Assembly (NCBI GenBank): GCA_000697455.1
Contig: JNET01035438.1
Coordinates: 1-36,362, forward strand
Source: Basidiobolus heterosporus B8920
Taxonomy: Eukaryota > Basidiobolomycota > Basidiobolomycetes > Basidiobolales > Basidiobolaceae
Reading direction: 5' to 3'
Length of the DNA: 36,362 nucleotides
Made by a program: the position numbers and the translations under genes
Notes under the pieces: generated by a model
The model's input: the letters and a program-made list of their open reading frames with translations, nothing else
The model's database searches: none
Told to the model about the DNA's origin: nothing
In this document: positions 10,965 to 20,615 of the stretch, one piece after another
Layout: the number at the start of each line of letters is the position of its first letter
How positions within the stretch are numbered: position 1 is the first letter of the stretch

Positions 10965-11579
10965 GTCTACCCCAGTCGCTATCGACTCATCATCAGACTT
11001 TTCCTGGCCACAGCTCAACCATTCCTTTGTTCTATAGTACTTTCTTAAAATTAGCTATTTCCTCTTATTTCTTGCCCTCCCGTAACTGGGAAAAGGATGT
11101 GCAACATTCTCGACATGGTGATTTGGTTTCCTGTGTTGGAAATGATTGGTTCATCATTCACCTCACTGTTTACCTCATTGTTCACCTTCTTGAATGTGTA
11201 CTATAGTAGTAGTATAACCCTCGTTTCTACCATTGTATGCATTATCTCCTTTTTTATTACTAGCTTTTTGTTTATGAACACGATCCAACATATTCATTAC
11301 AATTCTCCCCATCTCTCACTCCACCTGACCCTTGCGCCCTCGCCCTCACCCTCACCCGCCACCTCATTTAATTTGTTTGAAGAATGCTCTTAAGAAAGGC
11401 TATGATATAACGAACGAACTAGTGATTATTAACTACTAGATGCACTAATATTGCCCACTTATGAAGAGGCTAATAAATCTCATTGTAAACATGATTTTCT
11501 TAGTAAATCATGGAGTTATGTCGATTTGATGTTGAAAAGTTGTCTAAGAAAATCAATCAAACCATAAACATGTAACCAG
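10965..11579. other. Intergenic, PSP1 3' end to PPP4R2 start
   Basis: 615 bp between two plus-strand genes. It contains the PSP1 3' UTR, the C-rich hexamer repeat at 11337-11357 and an AT-rich stretch before the PPP4R2 start. No gene was recognised. Confidence 0.5.
11337..11357 (-). repeat. Hexamer repeat with G-quadruplex geometry
   Basis: Four CCC runs (11337, 11343, 11349, 11355) are separated by three-base loops TCG, TCA, TCA. On the minus strand this reads as four GGG runs with 3-nt loops, matching the standard G-quadruplex pattern and resembling a telomere-like GGGTGA hexamer. It sits in the 3' flank of PSP1. Confidence 0.7.
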
Positions 11580-13040
11580 ATGAATTGTAATGATCGAAAT
11601 TTATTTCGTGATGGTTCGTTGGAACGTCTAAGAGATCTCTTGGTTGAATTTATCGTCGGAAGACGCGACTTGCCTTCAACTTCTCTTAACAGTAGTAAAA
11701 TGACTGACGCAATAACGCAAAATACACCTCCAATCAACGAAGGTATCTTTCGTTACTTTCACTCTATTCTTGTACCTGCACATTAGGTGGGCTTTAATAA
11801 CACCAGTTGAAATGTATAGAATCCACTCCGGTTACGGCTAAGGGTATGTTCATTGAGTTTTCGTAGATGGATAAAGAATCTACAGTCCGTTTAACTAAAG
11901 TCAACTCCGCTTAGACGAGATTGACCAGGTCATCGACCAGGTGGTACAGAGTAATATTTTCAAGTAAGCAAGAGCGAATTCGATCTTCTTAAAACCTTGG
12001 TCTCTGGTATAAAGCTTGTAACCTCCTCTTTAACCAATTTTCTTAGTGGTTCCTGGAACGAAGTACGCTTAAGACTTGTGGCGAAAATTGACCAAGTATG
12101 TCGGACCTTACGCACAAAACAAACCTTTCTCTTCCCTTACTTAGACCTGTTCACTTTATTTTAAGAACATTCAGCTTCTCGTGGAAGAGTTTCAAACCGA
12201 GATCACAGAGGATATTAGAGAGTATCAGACTCGAATCGTTAAAGCCCTTGAGGCCTTTCAAAAGTAATTCTTGGGGGTTTCTTTGAAAAGTCAATTTTTA
12301 ACTCCTTGTGGATCTATATTTTTGACCTTGTTATGGCATCCTAGGGATCCCCCTTTTACCGTACAACGATTGTGTGAATTGATCGTTTATCCTAAAGAAC
12401 ATCACAGATCTTTACCGAAATATATGCGGGCACTGGAGAAAGTAACCTCTCCCTGGTTTATCTCCTTTTGTCTTAGGCTTTCTGATGATACTTATTGTTG
12501 CTTTAGGTTGTTACGGTGACATCTACTTACAGCGATTTCTCCATTGTCGCTAATGGTGATACCAGCGAGGTGAAACGCACCTCCGGAGATACAAATACCA
12601 TTAAAACTGATGAGGAACCTGTAAGTATGGAGAGTGAAGCCACTGCGCCAAGTGATACCGTAGCGGAATCGAAAGCGAACGATGCGGAGGTTAACGAGAA
12701 TGGAAATACATCACAAGAATCTACGGTAGAACCACCAACAAGTCCTATCAAACAAGCTGATCCCATGGATGCAGCATCTCCAAACACAACCTTAGACACC
12801 AACCAACCTAATGTCTCAATGGAAAGTGAAAAAGCTAGTATGGCTGATGATATCGAATTAATGAAAAGAGGCAACGTTTCTTCGGCTACTGCTGGGCCAA
12901 TTACAAGCAACCCCTTGAGTAGGGAAGTAATCACGAATGATGGAGACAACACCGAGCCCATGGAGAGCGAGTCAACCATGGATACCGACTCAAAGGTGGA
13001 ACCTACTGAACAGCAAGAAGAGATGGACACCACCACTTGA
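11580..13040 (+). CDS. PPP4R2: Protein phosphatase 4 regulatory subunit 2
   Basis: Regulatory subunit of the PP4 phosphatase complex (yeast Psy4), which acts in DNA-damage-checkpoint recovery. Seven exons: 11580-11742, 11820-11843, 11915-11963, 12047-12095, 12166-12263, 12345-12441, 12507-13040 (1014 nt, 337 residues). All joins are GT-AG and keep phase. The spliced core reads NGSWNEVRLRLVAKIDQNIQ, then DPPFTVQRLCELIVYP and YMRALEKVVTVTSTY, matching the PPP4R2 hallmark of an IPFTIQRLCELL-like block followed by a VEK-V-V segment. The last exon is a long acidic, disordered tail with repeated MESE motifs, as in the family. The start is uncertain: ATG at 11580 or ATG at 11700, which would give 297 residues and MTDAITQNTPP. 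The short exons hide this gene from plain reading-frame searches. Confidence 0.85.
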
Positions 13041-13353
13041 GTCACTAATTAGTTTACTGAGCAGTAAAATAGGAACCGATTGAAATGGTCATTTTTATAT
13101 AATCATCATTCATAATCCACCATGAGAATGGTTGCTTTTAATATACCACTCTCCTTGTGATTTAATCATTCCAGATCATGAGAGGTCGATTATTTTGATT
13201 TATTTTCAATTGATTATGAGGTTAGGGGTTCATTGAACATGATGAAGATCAGAAAAGGCGTTGCTTTCTACAACTGATAGGGGATTTTTCGAATAATTGA
13301 GGTTGTACATAATAGACAGAGATTACTTGGAAAAATATCAACTTGAAGGGGTT
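13041..13353. other. Convergent 3' spacer
   Basis: 313 bp between the 3' ends of PPP4R2 (+) and NPC2 (-). It is AT-rich, with several AATAA-like and TTTATA-like stretches suited to 3'-end formation of both genes. Nothing else was seen. Confidence 0.5.
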
Positions 13354-13875
13354 TTAAAACTTGACCAAACCATTGACACAAGCAATTTGACGACCTTCTT
13401 TAGTATATACTTGAGCGTGGGCGGTGTATCTACCAGGAGGGATTTCTTTAGGAAGGTCCACTTCGGCATCTATGGTTTGTGGTCCAGCGCCAAGAGGACA
13501 TTCTTTGTTGATTTGTTTGATCTCCTTGCAGGTATCGAATTTCATTTGAAGGATTCTAATACGTCCATACTTGACTGAGACAACGGCATAACTACCTTCC
13601 TCTATCGTCTCGCTAAAAACACCCTCTCCTTGGATACGAAGTTTTTGCCCCTTGTGTGGTGGATCAGGATTAATCGTAACATATTGTATCTTGAGAATGT
13701 CAGAGGGAGTACCACAATCGAAGAGTGAAGGTCCCAAAGGTTTTCCCAAAGGATTGTCGTATTGTGGCTCTAAAGAAGCGTCCTCCGATAGGATTTCTTC
13801 TTGAAGATTTAGATCAGCTTTAATAAAGGAAAGACATGCTAGGGTGGCTAGAACAAGGGTGAAAGGCTTCCACAT
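13354..13875 (-). CDS. NPC2: NPC2-like ML-domain sterol/phospholipid transfer protein
   Basis: A 173-residue secreted or vacuolar lipid-binding protein of the ML family (Niemann-Pick C2, also annotated in fungi as phosphatidylglycerol/phosphatidylinositol transfer protein). Residues 1-20 (MWKPFTLVLATLACLSFIKA) form a signal peptide. The mature part has four cysteines (C54, C116, C126, C166) at ML-domain positions, with LFDCGTPSDILKI, CKEIKQINKECPLGAGP and the late beta strand PPGRYTAHAQVYTKEGRQIAC. The ATG at 13875 opens the signal peptide and no intron is needed. The likely role is sterol transfer in the vacuole lumen. Upstream at 13876-14251 is a 376-bp spacer with the heptamer repeat at 14177-14208. 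Confidence 0.93.
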   Translation of the reverse strand: MWKPFTLVLATLACLSFIKADLNLQEEILSEDASLEPQYDNPLGKPLGPSLFDCGTPSDILKIQYVTINPDPPHKGQKLRIQGEGVFSETIEEGSYAVVSVKYGRIRILQMKFDTCKEIKQINKECPLGAGPQTIDAEVDLPKEIPPGRYTAHAQVYTKEGRQIACVNGLVKF

Positions 13876-14176
13876 TCTATCTGGTAAAGCTTGTAGAGTA
13901 GGGAAGTGAGAGATGAGTATGGAATGTTAAACTAATGGTAGCAAGACTGTAGCTGCATCGAAATTTATGTAGGAGCCCTGATTCCAAACTACCGTAAACG
14001 AGTCTATATCGCGGTTTAATTGGCTGGGTCTACAACCTACGTCAACTACGTAAATGACTAGATCATTAGAGAATGTGATGCACGTGACTGTGTCAACCTA
14101 AAACCAACAATCGAAGTCAATGTCATCGAAGTGATGTGTGAATTGGAACCAACAATTTATTTCAAACCAAGCGTAC

Positions 14177-14208
14177 ACCCTGAACCCTGAACCCTGAGCC
14201 CTGATCCC
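14177..14208 (-). repeat. Heptamer repeat with G-quadruplex geometry
   Basis: ACCCTGA is repeated three times, then GCCCTGA and a final TCCC. This gives five CCC runs at 7-nt spacing (first run 14178, last 14206). The minus strand therefore has five GGG runs with 4-nt loops, a standard G-quadruplex pattern. It lies 43 bp beyond the DIA2 stop codon, within the NPC2 upstream spacer. Confidence 0.75.
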
Positions 14209-14251
14209 AATGACAAAAATAACGAACAACAGATCAACGATTAGAGTGGTT

Positions 14252-16248
14252 TCATAGCGAGAATGAGCAAGAAACCGCGGAAGCACCCAACGTTTGTCTG
14301 GCAAACATAACCGTCTCAGAACTGACCCCATTGCAACCATCCATTTTCAACGCACTCAACGAATGACTGAATTTCCGGATTAATTTGATCACACCATGGC
14401 CGGTAATTCTTCTGCAAAAGCTGATATTTATCTCCACCAACTGGGTACATGACTTGGTGATTTCGATCAGGAAATCATCGCCAATGTTGGGGTTCCTTGA
14501 GATGTCAATGTGAGTTAGTCCAGGACACCCCCTAAGCAGTGCCTTCATTCCAAGCTCGGAGATATTGGGACAGGCTGCAACCGCCAATTTACGCAAATCA
14601 AAGCAGTTACTTGCGATTGAGCGAATGCAGTTATCGTTTAGGTTGGCATTTTCCCTCAGATCTAGTGCGGTCAATTGTCCGCAAAACGAGGCCAAATACT
14701 CCACAATCACTTGCGAGAGCTGGGGGCATCTAGTCAAGGTCAGCTCGCGTAGCTGTGGACATTTGTCGGCAAACATGAGAAATGCATCATCCAAAGGAAG
14801 TGCAACTGGGTTCCTGAAATCGATTCCAGTCAATGAAACATGGGTAAGCGTTGCAATGTGCGATAGATTGATGATTGTTTTCTTGGTCATCAGCGAGTTG
14901 TTGGAGATGTCCAATTCGCGAAGTTGCCGTAATCCACGGGTAACAAAATAGATTGCTCGGTCGGTTAGCTTCGGGCAATTGTTGATTTTCAGCTTAGCTA
15001 CCAGAGGTGACGGGTGTATTGAAAGTCGATGAAATGCGTTGTCGGTGATCTCCGGGTTGCAAGAGATGTCTAGGGAGTGAAGGTTGGTGCATCCTTCTAA
15101 AATTCGCACTACAACCCTATCGGTAATGGATGTCGAGGATAGATTCACGTTTCGCAGATGTCTGTCAATAGTAGCTACCATGCGTAGAAATGTGTCGCTG
15201 GTGATCTTACGGTTTTCTGTGATAGCTAACGATTCGATCCTTGTGCATTGTGCTTGTATCAGCGATTTGACCCCGGCATTAGTCAGCTTTGAGACTTTCG
15301 GTGCATTGAGCGTGCGTAAGTATCTTGTTCCGCGTGTGCCGACCAAGTTGATGATTGTGTCAGTTATATGGTAATTTGCGTCCTCGCCTTTGTTTTTAGC
15401 TAGATCTGCTTCACGCCAAACAAAGCCAATTTTGGGCAGAATCTTGCGCCACGCTTTACAAACACCTGTACACCTCCAAATAGTTTTGTAAGGTAGCAAT
15501 TCAAAGATCTCAAGAATAAGCTCAAGAGGGAAAAGCTCGAAAGGATCGCAACGTTTCACTATTGGTGCGCTCTCACCAATATTGGGATTGGAGGTAACCC
15601 TTTGTATGCTACGCGCTGAAACTGGCCTATTTACCTGGGAGTTTTTGTATAAGGCGATTGCCTCTTGGCTATACTTGGCCAACAACTAATGTTGATGCGA
15701 GATAAGTTTCAACGTTCAACAAAGTTTTCAAAACCAAATGTTTACTTGAATATCTGAATCACCAGGCTTGAGTTTACGTCGTCCACTCTCATAAACATGA
15801 TACGCTGCCTCGTAACGTTCACTTACTCTAAGGATCTTCCCAGCACGGATATAACCCTTGGCACAGAAAGTTTAATTGGTGTTCTTTAAAGATTGTTCGT
15901 AAGAAACGGTATACCTTCGCGTTAGAAGGAAACAACGCAATCATTTTTTTAGCATCATGGTAAGCTGCTTGAACATTACGAGCTTTTTCGTAAACTGCGG
16001 CCCGACAATCGTACAATTCTACTCGATTTGGTTTGAGTTCGATTGCCTTGACGATAACGAACAAAATGAGCCTGAAGAACCTTGTCGACACAAACAATGT
16101 AGCATAGACCAACCTGGGTAAAATTCTGGATCGCTTCTTCGTACTTTTTCTCTTTAAAATTTTGTACACCAGTATAATAGTAACTGGACCAGGTGGGAGT
16201 TCCAGGGGTTTTCCGTTTGTTTGTCGAAGTTGGTTGCTTATCACTCAT
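14252..16248 (-). CDS. DIA2: Dia2/Pof3-type TPR, F-box and LRR protein (SCF subunit)
   Basis: A 603-residue substrate receptor of an SCF ubiquitin ligase. Exons: 16248-16114, 16046-15915, 15856-15746, 15685-14252. All joins are in phase 0 and restore TPR helices (KYEEAIQNFTQ joins AIELKPNRVELYDCRA; PSNAK joins GYIRAGKILRVSERYEAA). Order: TPRs at about 20-130, F-box at about 173-210 (DPFELFPLELILEIFELLP, then VCKAW), then about a dozen AMN1-like leucine-rich repeats to the C-terminus. TPR plus F-box plus LRR in this order is diagnostic of budding-yeast Dia2 and fission-yeast Pof3 (577 residues), nuclear factors for replisome disassembly and genome stability. The first intron uses GTTGGT, a weak donor. 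The TPR half and LRR half look like two genes unless spliced. An 11-bp repeat lies just upstream of the start. Confidence 0.92.
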
Positions 16249-16282
16249 ACTCCTCTATTCTAAGTGAAAAGGACCAGGAATT

Positions 16283-16314
16283 GAGCAATATCGAAGCAAT
16301 ATCGAAGCAATATT
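16283..16314. repeat. 11-bp tandem repeat, 3 copies, DIA2 promoter-proximal
   Basis: GAGCAATATC, GAAGCAATATC and GAAGCAATATT follow one another at 16283-16314, 35-66 bp upstream of the DIA2 start codon. This may be the transcription-start region or a repeated binding site. Confidence 0.75.
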
Positions 16315-16502
16315 GAAACTACTTGAATTGTGAGTGTTTTGATTAAACTAAAAATTGTAAGGGTCATCCCTAGTAATTTTTGGTCTATGTAGAAATGTAT
16401 ATGCTATATAGTACGATGAGTTTTCATTATAAAGGTAAATTACTGTTTATTTCTACACTAAGGAAACAAGGACTACTAAAATCTCTTCAAATTATCGTTC
16501 AA

Positions 16503-17501
16503 TTACCGGAATAGTTTGGCAATTAGGATAACAATTAATAATAGCAAAAGTAAGACTAAGATGACACAAGTGGAGCCTAAAAGAATATATGCTGTGTCAG
16601 TAGTAGTAGACTTCATTATGGGAAAACAAAGTTTTTTTACCTGCTTCTTTGGTTTTCCTTCTGACGTAGTCCAATCTCTTACGGGCACCTGTGAGTTTTC
16701 GCTGGGTCGAGTCAATCGCCTCGTCAGTTTCGTCAAGTAATTCGATATGGCGATCTAACTCATCAGAAATTAATAACCCTAATTCTCTTTGTCTGCCCAC
16801 AGCCTCGCCTAACTCATCCAAATTACGGTCTTGCTCTATTCAAGGTCAAAGTAAAGGTCCAACAAGCATTAGTAGCAAGTAGATATAAAGCGTTTATTTG
16901 ATATATATACTTTACCATCCATGATTCTTTCTTGAAGTTGTAATACTTGGCTATTACCAAGCTCTTCTGGATTATCAATCTGCAGGGTAGTTTCCCATTT
17001 CCTACTTTTAGGTGGCGTGTTTCCTAGAAGAAGCTCACTGTATTTTTGAAAGTAGTTGTAGTTAATACTGACGTTCTTAAGAAATAGAGATATTTTCAAC
17101 TGAGTTACCGAGAATTCTGATCTTGAGCTCCGTTCAACAAAGCCTCCAATTTTTCGTATTGTTGGGATAATTGTATGACTTGATCCTCCTTCTGACCTAA
17201 CAATGGTGAACTTGAAAAAGAGAAAAGTAATGGTTATACGTTAATGTAAACTCACTTGAGCGGTCTCTAGACAGTATCTATATTAGTGTCTTTCTATTTA
17301 CCTGGCTCCTGACGCTTCCTCCTTGGATAATTCGTCTTCTAGCTCTTTAATTCCCTCTTTGATGCGCTCCATATTCTTCTGAATGGTTTTTTCTTGTTTA
17401 GTGTAATTCAGATCTAAACTTTTATTTCTATTACGCTCATGGATCAACATGAGAGTGTTGTCAGCGAGCGCATTTAATTTGATGGATAACTTTCCACTCA
17501 T
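16503..17501 (-). CDS. SYN8: Syn8/Fsv1-type Qc-SNARE
   Basis: A 235-residue tail-anchored endosomal SNARE. Exons: 17501-17302, 17210-17109, 17037-16916, 16835-16641, 16591-16503. All are GT-AG with exact phase. An N-terminal helical region (KQEKTIQKNMERIKEGIKEL) leads to a SNARE motif at about 143-203 (NLDELGEAVGRQRELGLLIS, then DELDRHIELLDETDEAIDST) and a C-terminal membrane anchor (AYILLGSTCVILVLLLLLLI). The RQ..LG..I..ELD signature places it with the Syn8/Tlg1/STX8 Qc group. The predicted zero-layer position, normally Gln, is His in DRHIELL. The start at 17501 is the first ATG in this frame after a stop. A separate open stretch just upstream has no supported role. Confidence 0.9.
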
Positions 17502-18037
17502 CGGAAGGTATGGGCTCTAGGGCAATTTCAGAGTAGAACTTGGAATAAAAGGCCTTAACAAAAGGTTCAATAAAACTTTGGGTTTGTTTGATAAAAGTAA
17601 GGATAAGGCTTGGAGGTTCGTCAGGGTGGTAATGGCTGAGAATATGAGAGATTAATTTAGTCTCGCATGCACGTAAGACGTACAAATTTATCCTGGTTCA
17701 TCATACTTGGCAATCCAACCCAACTAGCAAATGGAAGTTATATCGATTAAAATAGTGGTGTGATCTGAATATGGGATTAGCCTCACCCACTAACAATTAG
17801 TACCATTTACATCTATTGATTGGATTCTATTCCAATACGGAAAAATTTACTTGGTTTGGGAAATCAAATTCGAGAGTCACCCGGACACTAGTAATGATCT
17901 ATTATTAGCCTGCCCCCAGTTTCTAGAATAAATCCTAGCTCCGTTGGAGTATAGAATAAGCGGGCGAGAGGTGTCTAGTGATGCAAACGAGGTTTTATTG
18001 ATATTCAATGAAAGGTTGAAATAATGCATTATTGAGG
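17502..18037. other. Spacer between SYN8 and ATP12
   Basis: 536 bp upstream of SYN8 and downstream of ATP12, both on the minus strand. The interval at about 17504-17700 is open on the minus strand in another frame (includes PDEPPSLILTFIKQTQSF) but lacks an ATG and a splice partner, so I treat it as unassigned. The rest holds the SYN8 promoter and ATP12 3' UTR. Confidence 0.4.
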
Positions 18038-19270
18038 CTAGTTCATCTGACTGCAAGCAGCTGAACCCAGCTGACGACGAATCTCTTCATGATCGACATC
18101 GTGTGCTAAAGTGGATAGGTTAGTAGATAAGCCTAGAGTAACGGGGGTAAGAGCGACTTACTATCTTCGACCATGCCCCATTGTTTGATCTGTGAAAGAA
18201 CCTCCACACGAGAGGCAGTGGCTGCAGCATCCACCGAGAGCTGACGCTTTACCAAAGCCAAGGCAATGATGAAGGATTTTGAAGACAAAGTAGCCCTTTC
18301 AAAAGCTAGAGATCAATGTTAGTAAACGAGTATATGCACATATATGCATGTATAGAAATGTACCGGATAAAGTGAGAGGATCAAAAGATTCAATTTCTTG
18401 GCGAAGACGTTTAACAGTGTCGGGCTGTTGAGATGTACCTAGGATGCTGTTGGTGACGTTTAACTTGACCTGGTATTCTTTTTCCACCCATTCGATAACC
18501 GGCTTCCAATGCTCGTCTTGTAAATCTATGAGAGATTGAGGGTAATCATGTTGGTAGCTAAATAATCAGGTTTAGCATACTAGTAACTATATTACAGTTT
18601 GTGTATCTTATTACCAAGCGGTATCGGTATCCAAGTAGTGCATCAACCGATCGATTGTTGCTTTTCTCTCTTCAGGATCAGTCAGTCCATCAATGCTTCT
18701 GGCCACAAGCGAAGTCTAAAACACGAGTCAATATCCAATGTCACGTGAGACGAATGTTCTACAAGCTCTTACCAAAGGCAAAGAATGAGGCTTCAACAAG
18801 ACACTTTGGCTTTCCCACTCAGCAGCTAAGAGTAGGGCCAGAATCTTTTTTTCCTTGGGAACTGTCAGAACTTGACCTCCGGGTGTTTTCAGGGTTCTCC
18901 CGTCCAAGGCCACAGCAAATCCATCTAAAGGATGTCCATGGTAACTTTTTAGCTACAGTACAAATAACTAGAGGGAATGGTGAAAAATACCCTTGAGCTC
19001 AGCCAATGTGACAGCTTTCCAGAAGCGCTTTAGAGTACGCTCGGCCTCTTAAAGTAGGTTGCAACCAGGTAAATCATAGCTACTAAATTTAAGATTGTCT
19101 TGATTTGATAGCTTACTTGACATAGATTCAGTTTTTTCGTTGGCTTCATTTGTGAATGCGGTAGAGTGGAAAGCACCTATCTGGCGACGAAAGATGACAG
19201 GTGTTCTACGCAAGGTGAATGAGGCTCTCAAACCGAGATTTAGGTTCAACAACTTGGTAACAGTGGCCAT
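18038..19270 (-). CDS. ATP12: ATP12, F1-ATPase assembly chaperone
   Basis: A 289-residue mitochondrial matrix chaperone that holds the F1 alpha subunit during assembly of ATP synthase. Seven exons: 19270-19117, 19047-18991, 18924-18773, 18715-18615, 18557-18364, 18305-18162, 18105-18038. Every junction is GT-AG and in phase. The N-terminus is basic and hydroxylated (LRASFTLRRTPVIFRRQIGA), a mitochondrial presequence. The ATP12 core follows: RTLKRFWKAVTLAELKDGFA, LDGRTLKTPGG, LLLAAEWESQ, then MHYLDTDTACY and VIEWVEKEYQV. The length matches the family. It shares a 245-bp divergent promoter with MZM1. Confidence 0.95.
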
Positions 19271-19515
19271 GATATGAAGGGTAGCGAAAGCTCTGGTATT
19301 CAAGCACCTCGGTTAGCATTCTGGCTACTATTTCTTCAATGAAACCAAATTTTTTCGATGAATGTTGATTCTGGTCCTGAACAGGAAAGTGAGTTAAGAT
19401 TCAATTACTCAACTTTAATTAACCACGAGTAACAATTCGCCAAAAATCGCTGAATCACCCCGCAATATTTTATCTTTATTTGACCAGTCCGTTATTCTTT
19501 GGTTTTTCCTACAAC
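19271..19515. promoter_or_regulatory. Divergent promoter ATP12/MZM1
   Basis: Only 245 bp separate the start codons of ATP12 (-) and MZM1 (+). Both encode mitochondrial respiratory-complex assembly factors, so shared control is plausible. No specific factor site could be assigned. Confidence 0.55.
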
Positions 19516-20129
19516 ATGAGCAGTTTAAGAATCGAAGCATTGGGTGCTTATAAGCAACTCCTAAGGTCCCAAAGAAGGGTCTTTAAAGGTAATTCAATCC
19601 AATTCTATCACTTTATATACTTTCTAACTTGCTGATGGGTTTCGTAGGTGATTTCCAAGCTTTGACAGGTACTGGATACTATATCTTGAAGTCTCTTCCT
19701 AGCTATTGACCCTTTTATAATTCGCTCAAAGCTGCACAGAATAAGACCCGGCAAGAATTCTTGAATAGCCGGGAGGAGACGGACAATAAGACCATTCAGG
19801 AGGTAGATACATATTTTTTCGTCATTATAGTCCTCTGACCAAACCTCACGCTTCTTGTTGGAATAGAAAATATCGCTCGCTAAACAAGTAGCCACTTTAC
19901 TCCACCGTAATCTAGTCCAAGCAGTTCAAAAAGAGAATCACATATATAGTATGTTTCTTATAATTATAACTATATATTTTTCGGTACTGGTCATAGGTTA
20001 ATCCTGAATGAAATTGCTATAGAACTTCAGCTAGATCAAGAGCATGAGATCAATGATAATGAGAGTATCCGCATATCTAAGAGTGATGGCCCGCACTCCG
20101 GTGGATGTTGCGGTGGATCTGGACATTAG
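19516..20129 (+). CDS. MZM1: MZM1/LYRM7, complex III assembly LYR-motif protein
   Basis: A 117-residue mitochondrial matrix protein that stabilises the Rieske iron-sulfur subunit before its insertion in complex III. Exons: 19516-19588, 19648-19668, 19732-19802, 19867-19948, 20023-20129. All are GT-AG and in phase. The spliced protein has the LYR-family layout: ALGAYKQLLRSQRRVFKGDF at the N-terminus, then NKTRQEFLNSREETDNKTI, LLHRNLVQAV, and YKLQLDQEHEINDNESIR at the C-terminus, the Mzm1/LYRM7 signature. The motif tyrosine is present (AYKQLL) in an A-Y-K version of LYR. The tail GGCCGGSGH is Gly/Cys-rich. Exon 2 is only 21 nt, so the gene is easily missed. For the last exon I chose the acceptor at 20021-20022, which gives the family ending; an earlier AG does not. 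Confidence 0.9.
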
Positions 20130-20130
20130 T

Positions 20131-20160
20131 CAGTTAATCCCAGTTAATCCCAGTTAATCC
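20131..20160. repeat. 10-bp tandem repeat, 3 exact copies
   Basis: CAGTTAATCC occurs three times without a mismatch at 20131-20160, one base after the MZM1 stop codon, so it lies in the 3' UTR. The rest of the spacer to RPL15 (20161-20469) holds no recognised gene. Confidence 0.85.
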
Positions 20161-20469
20161 CAACGCTAGTAGTCTATTAGAGCGAGCAGCGAGCATTTAT
20201 TGTACTAATCGAGTCTGCATTTGATTCTGCTGCAGAGAAACTATTTCAATAAAACCCAACATCCTGACTTATTGCATTATATTCTCTGATCATTTCCCCA
20301 TAAACATTGATTAGGTTTAAGCCAATAAACAATATGTGAATCGAGTTTACATATCTGACGAGAGAAAAATTTCCAGGTCGGATCACACCTGGACGAAATC
20401 AAAAAATAAAAGACTGATTTGGCTTCTACCTTAACTCTCTCTTTGCCCTTTTAATTCCGAAATTTGAAG

Positions 20470-20596
20470 GTGAGTGTCGGATGTCTAATTCATCCATCCA
20501 GCTAAATCTATGCATCCATTCAGATAGTTTCTATCGTTTGGCTATTCTCCCACTTTCGTTGAAACCATCGACTAACTGTCGGTTTTCTTTTATTAG
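20470..20596 (+). other. Probable 5' UTR intron of RPL15
   Basis: GTGAGT at 20470 and TTTTATTAG ending at 20596 bracket a 127-nt stretch directly before the RPL15 start region. Leader introns are frequent in fungal ribosomal-protein genes. The call is inferred from splice signals only. Confidence 0.55.
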
Positions 20597-20615
20597 CCGG
20601 TAGCCAACGCCAAAC

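Noticed and set aside
12527-13045. Minus-strand open frame opposite the PPP4R2 acidic tail
   Set aside because: Mirror of the biased acidic coding sequence; no start context or family.
17504-17700. Minus-strand open stretch upstream of the SNARE gene
   Set aside because: It lacks an ATG, ends in another frame across the SNARE start and has no splice partner that keeps phase.
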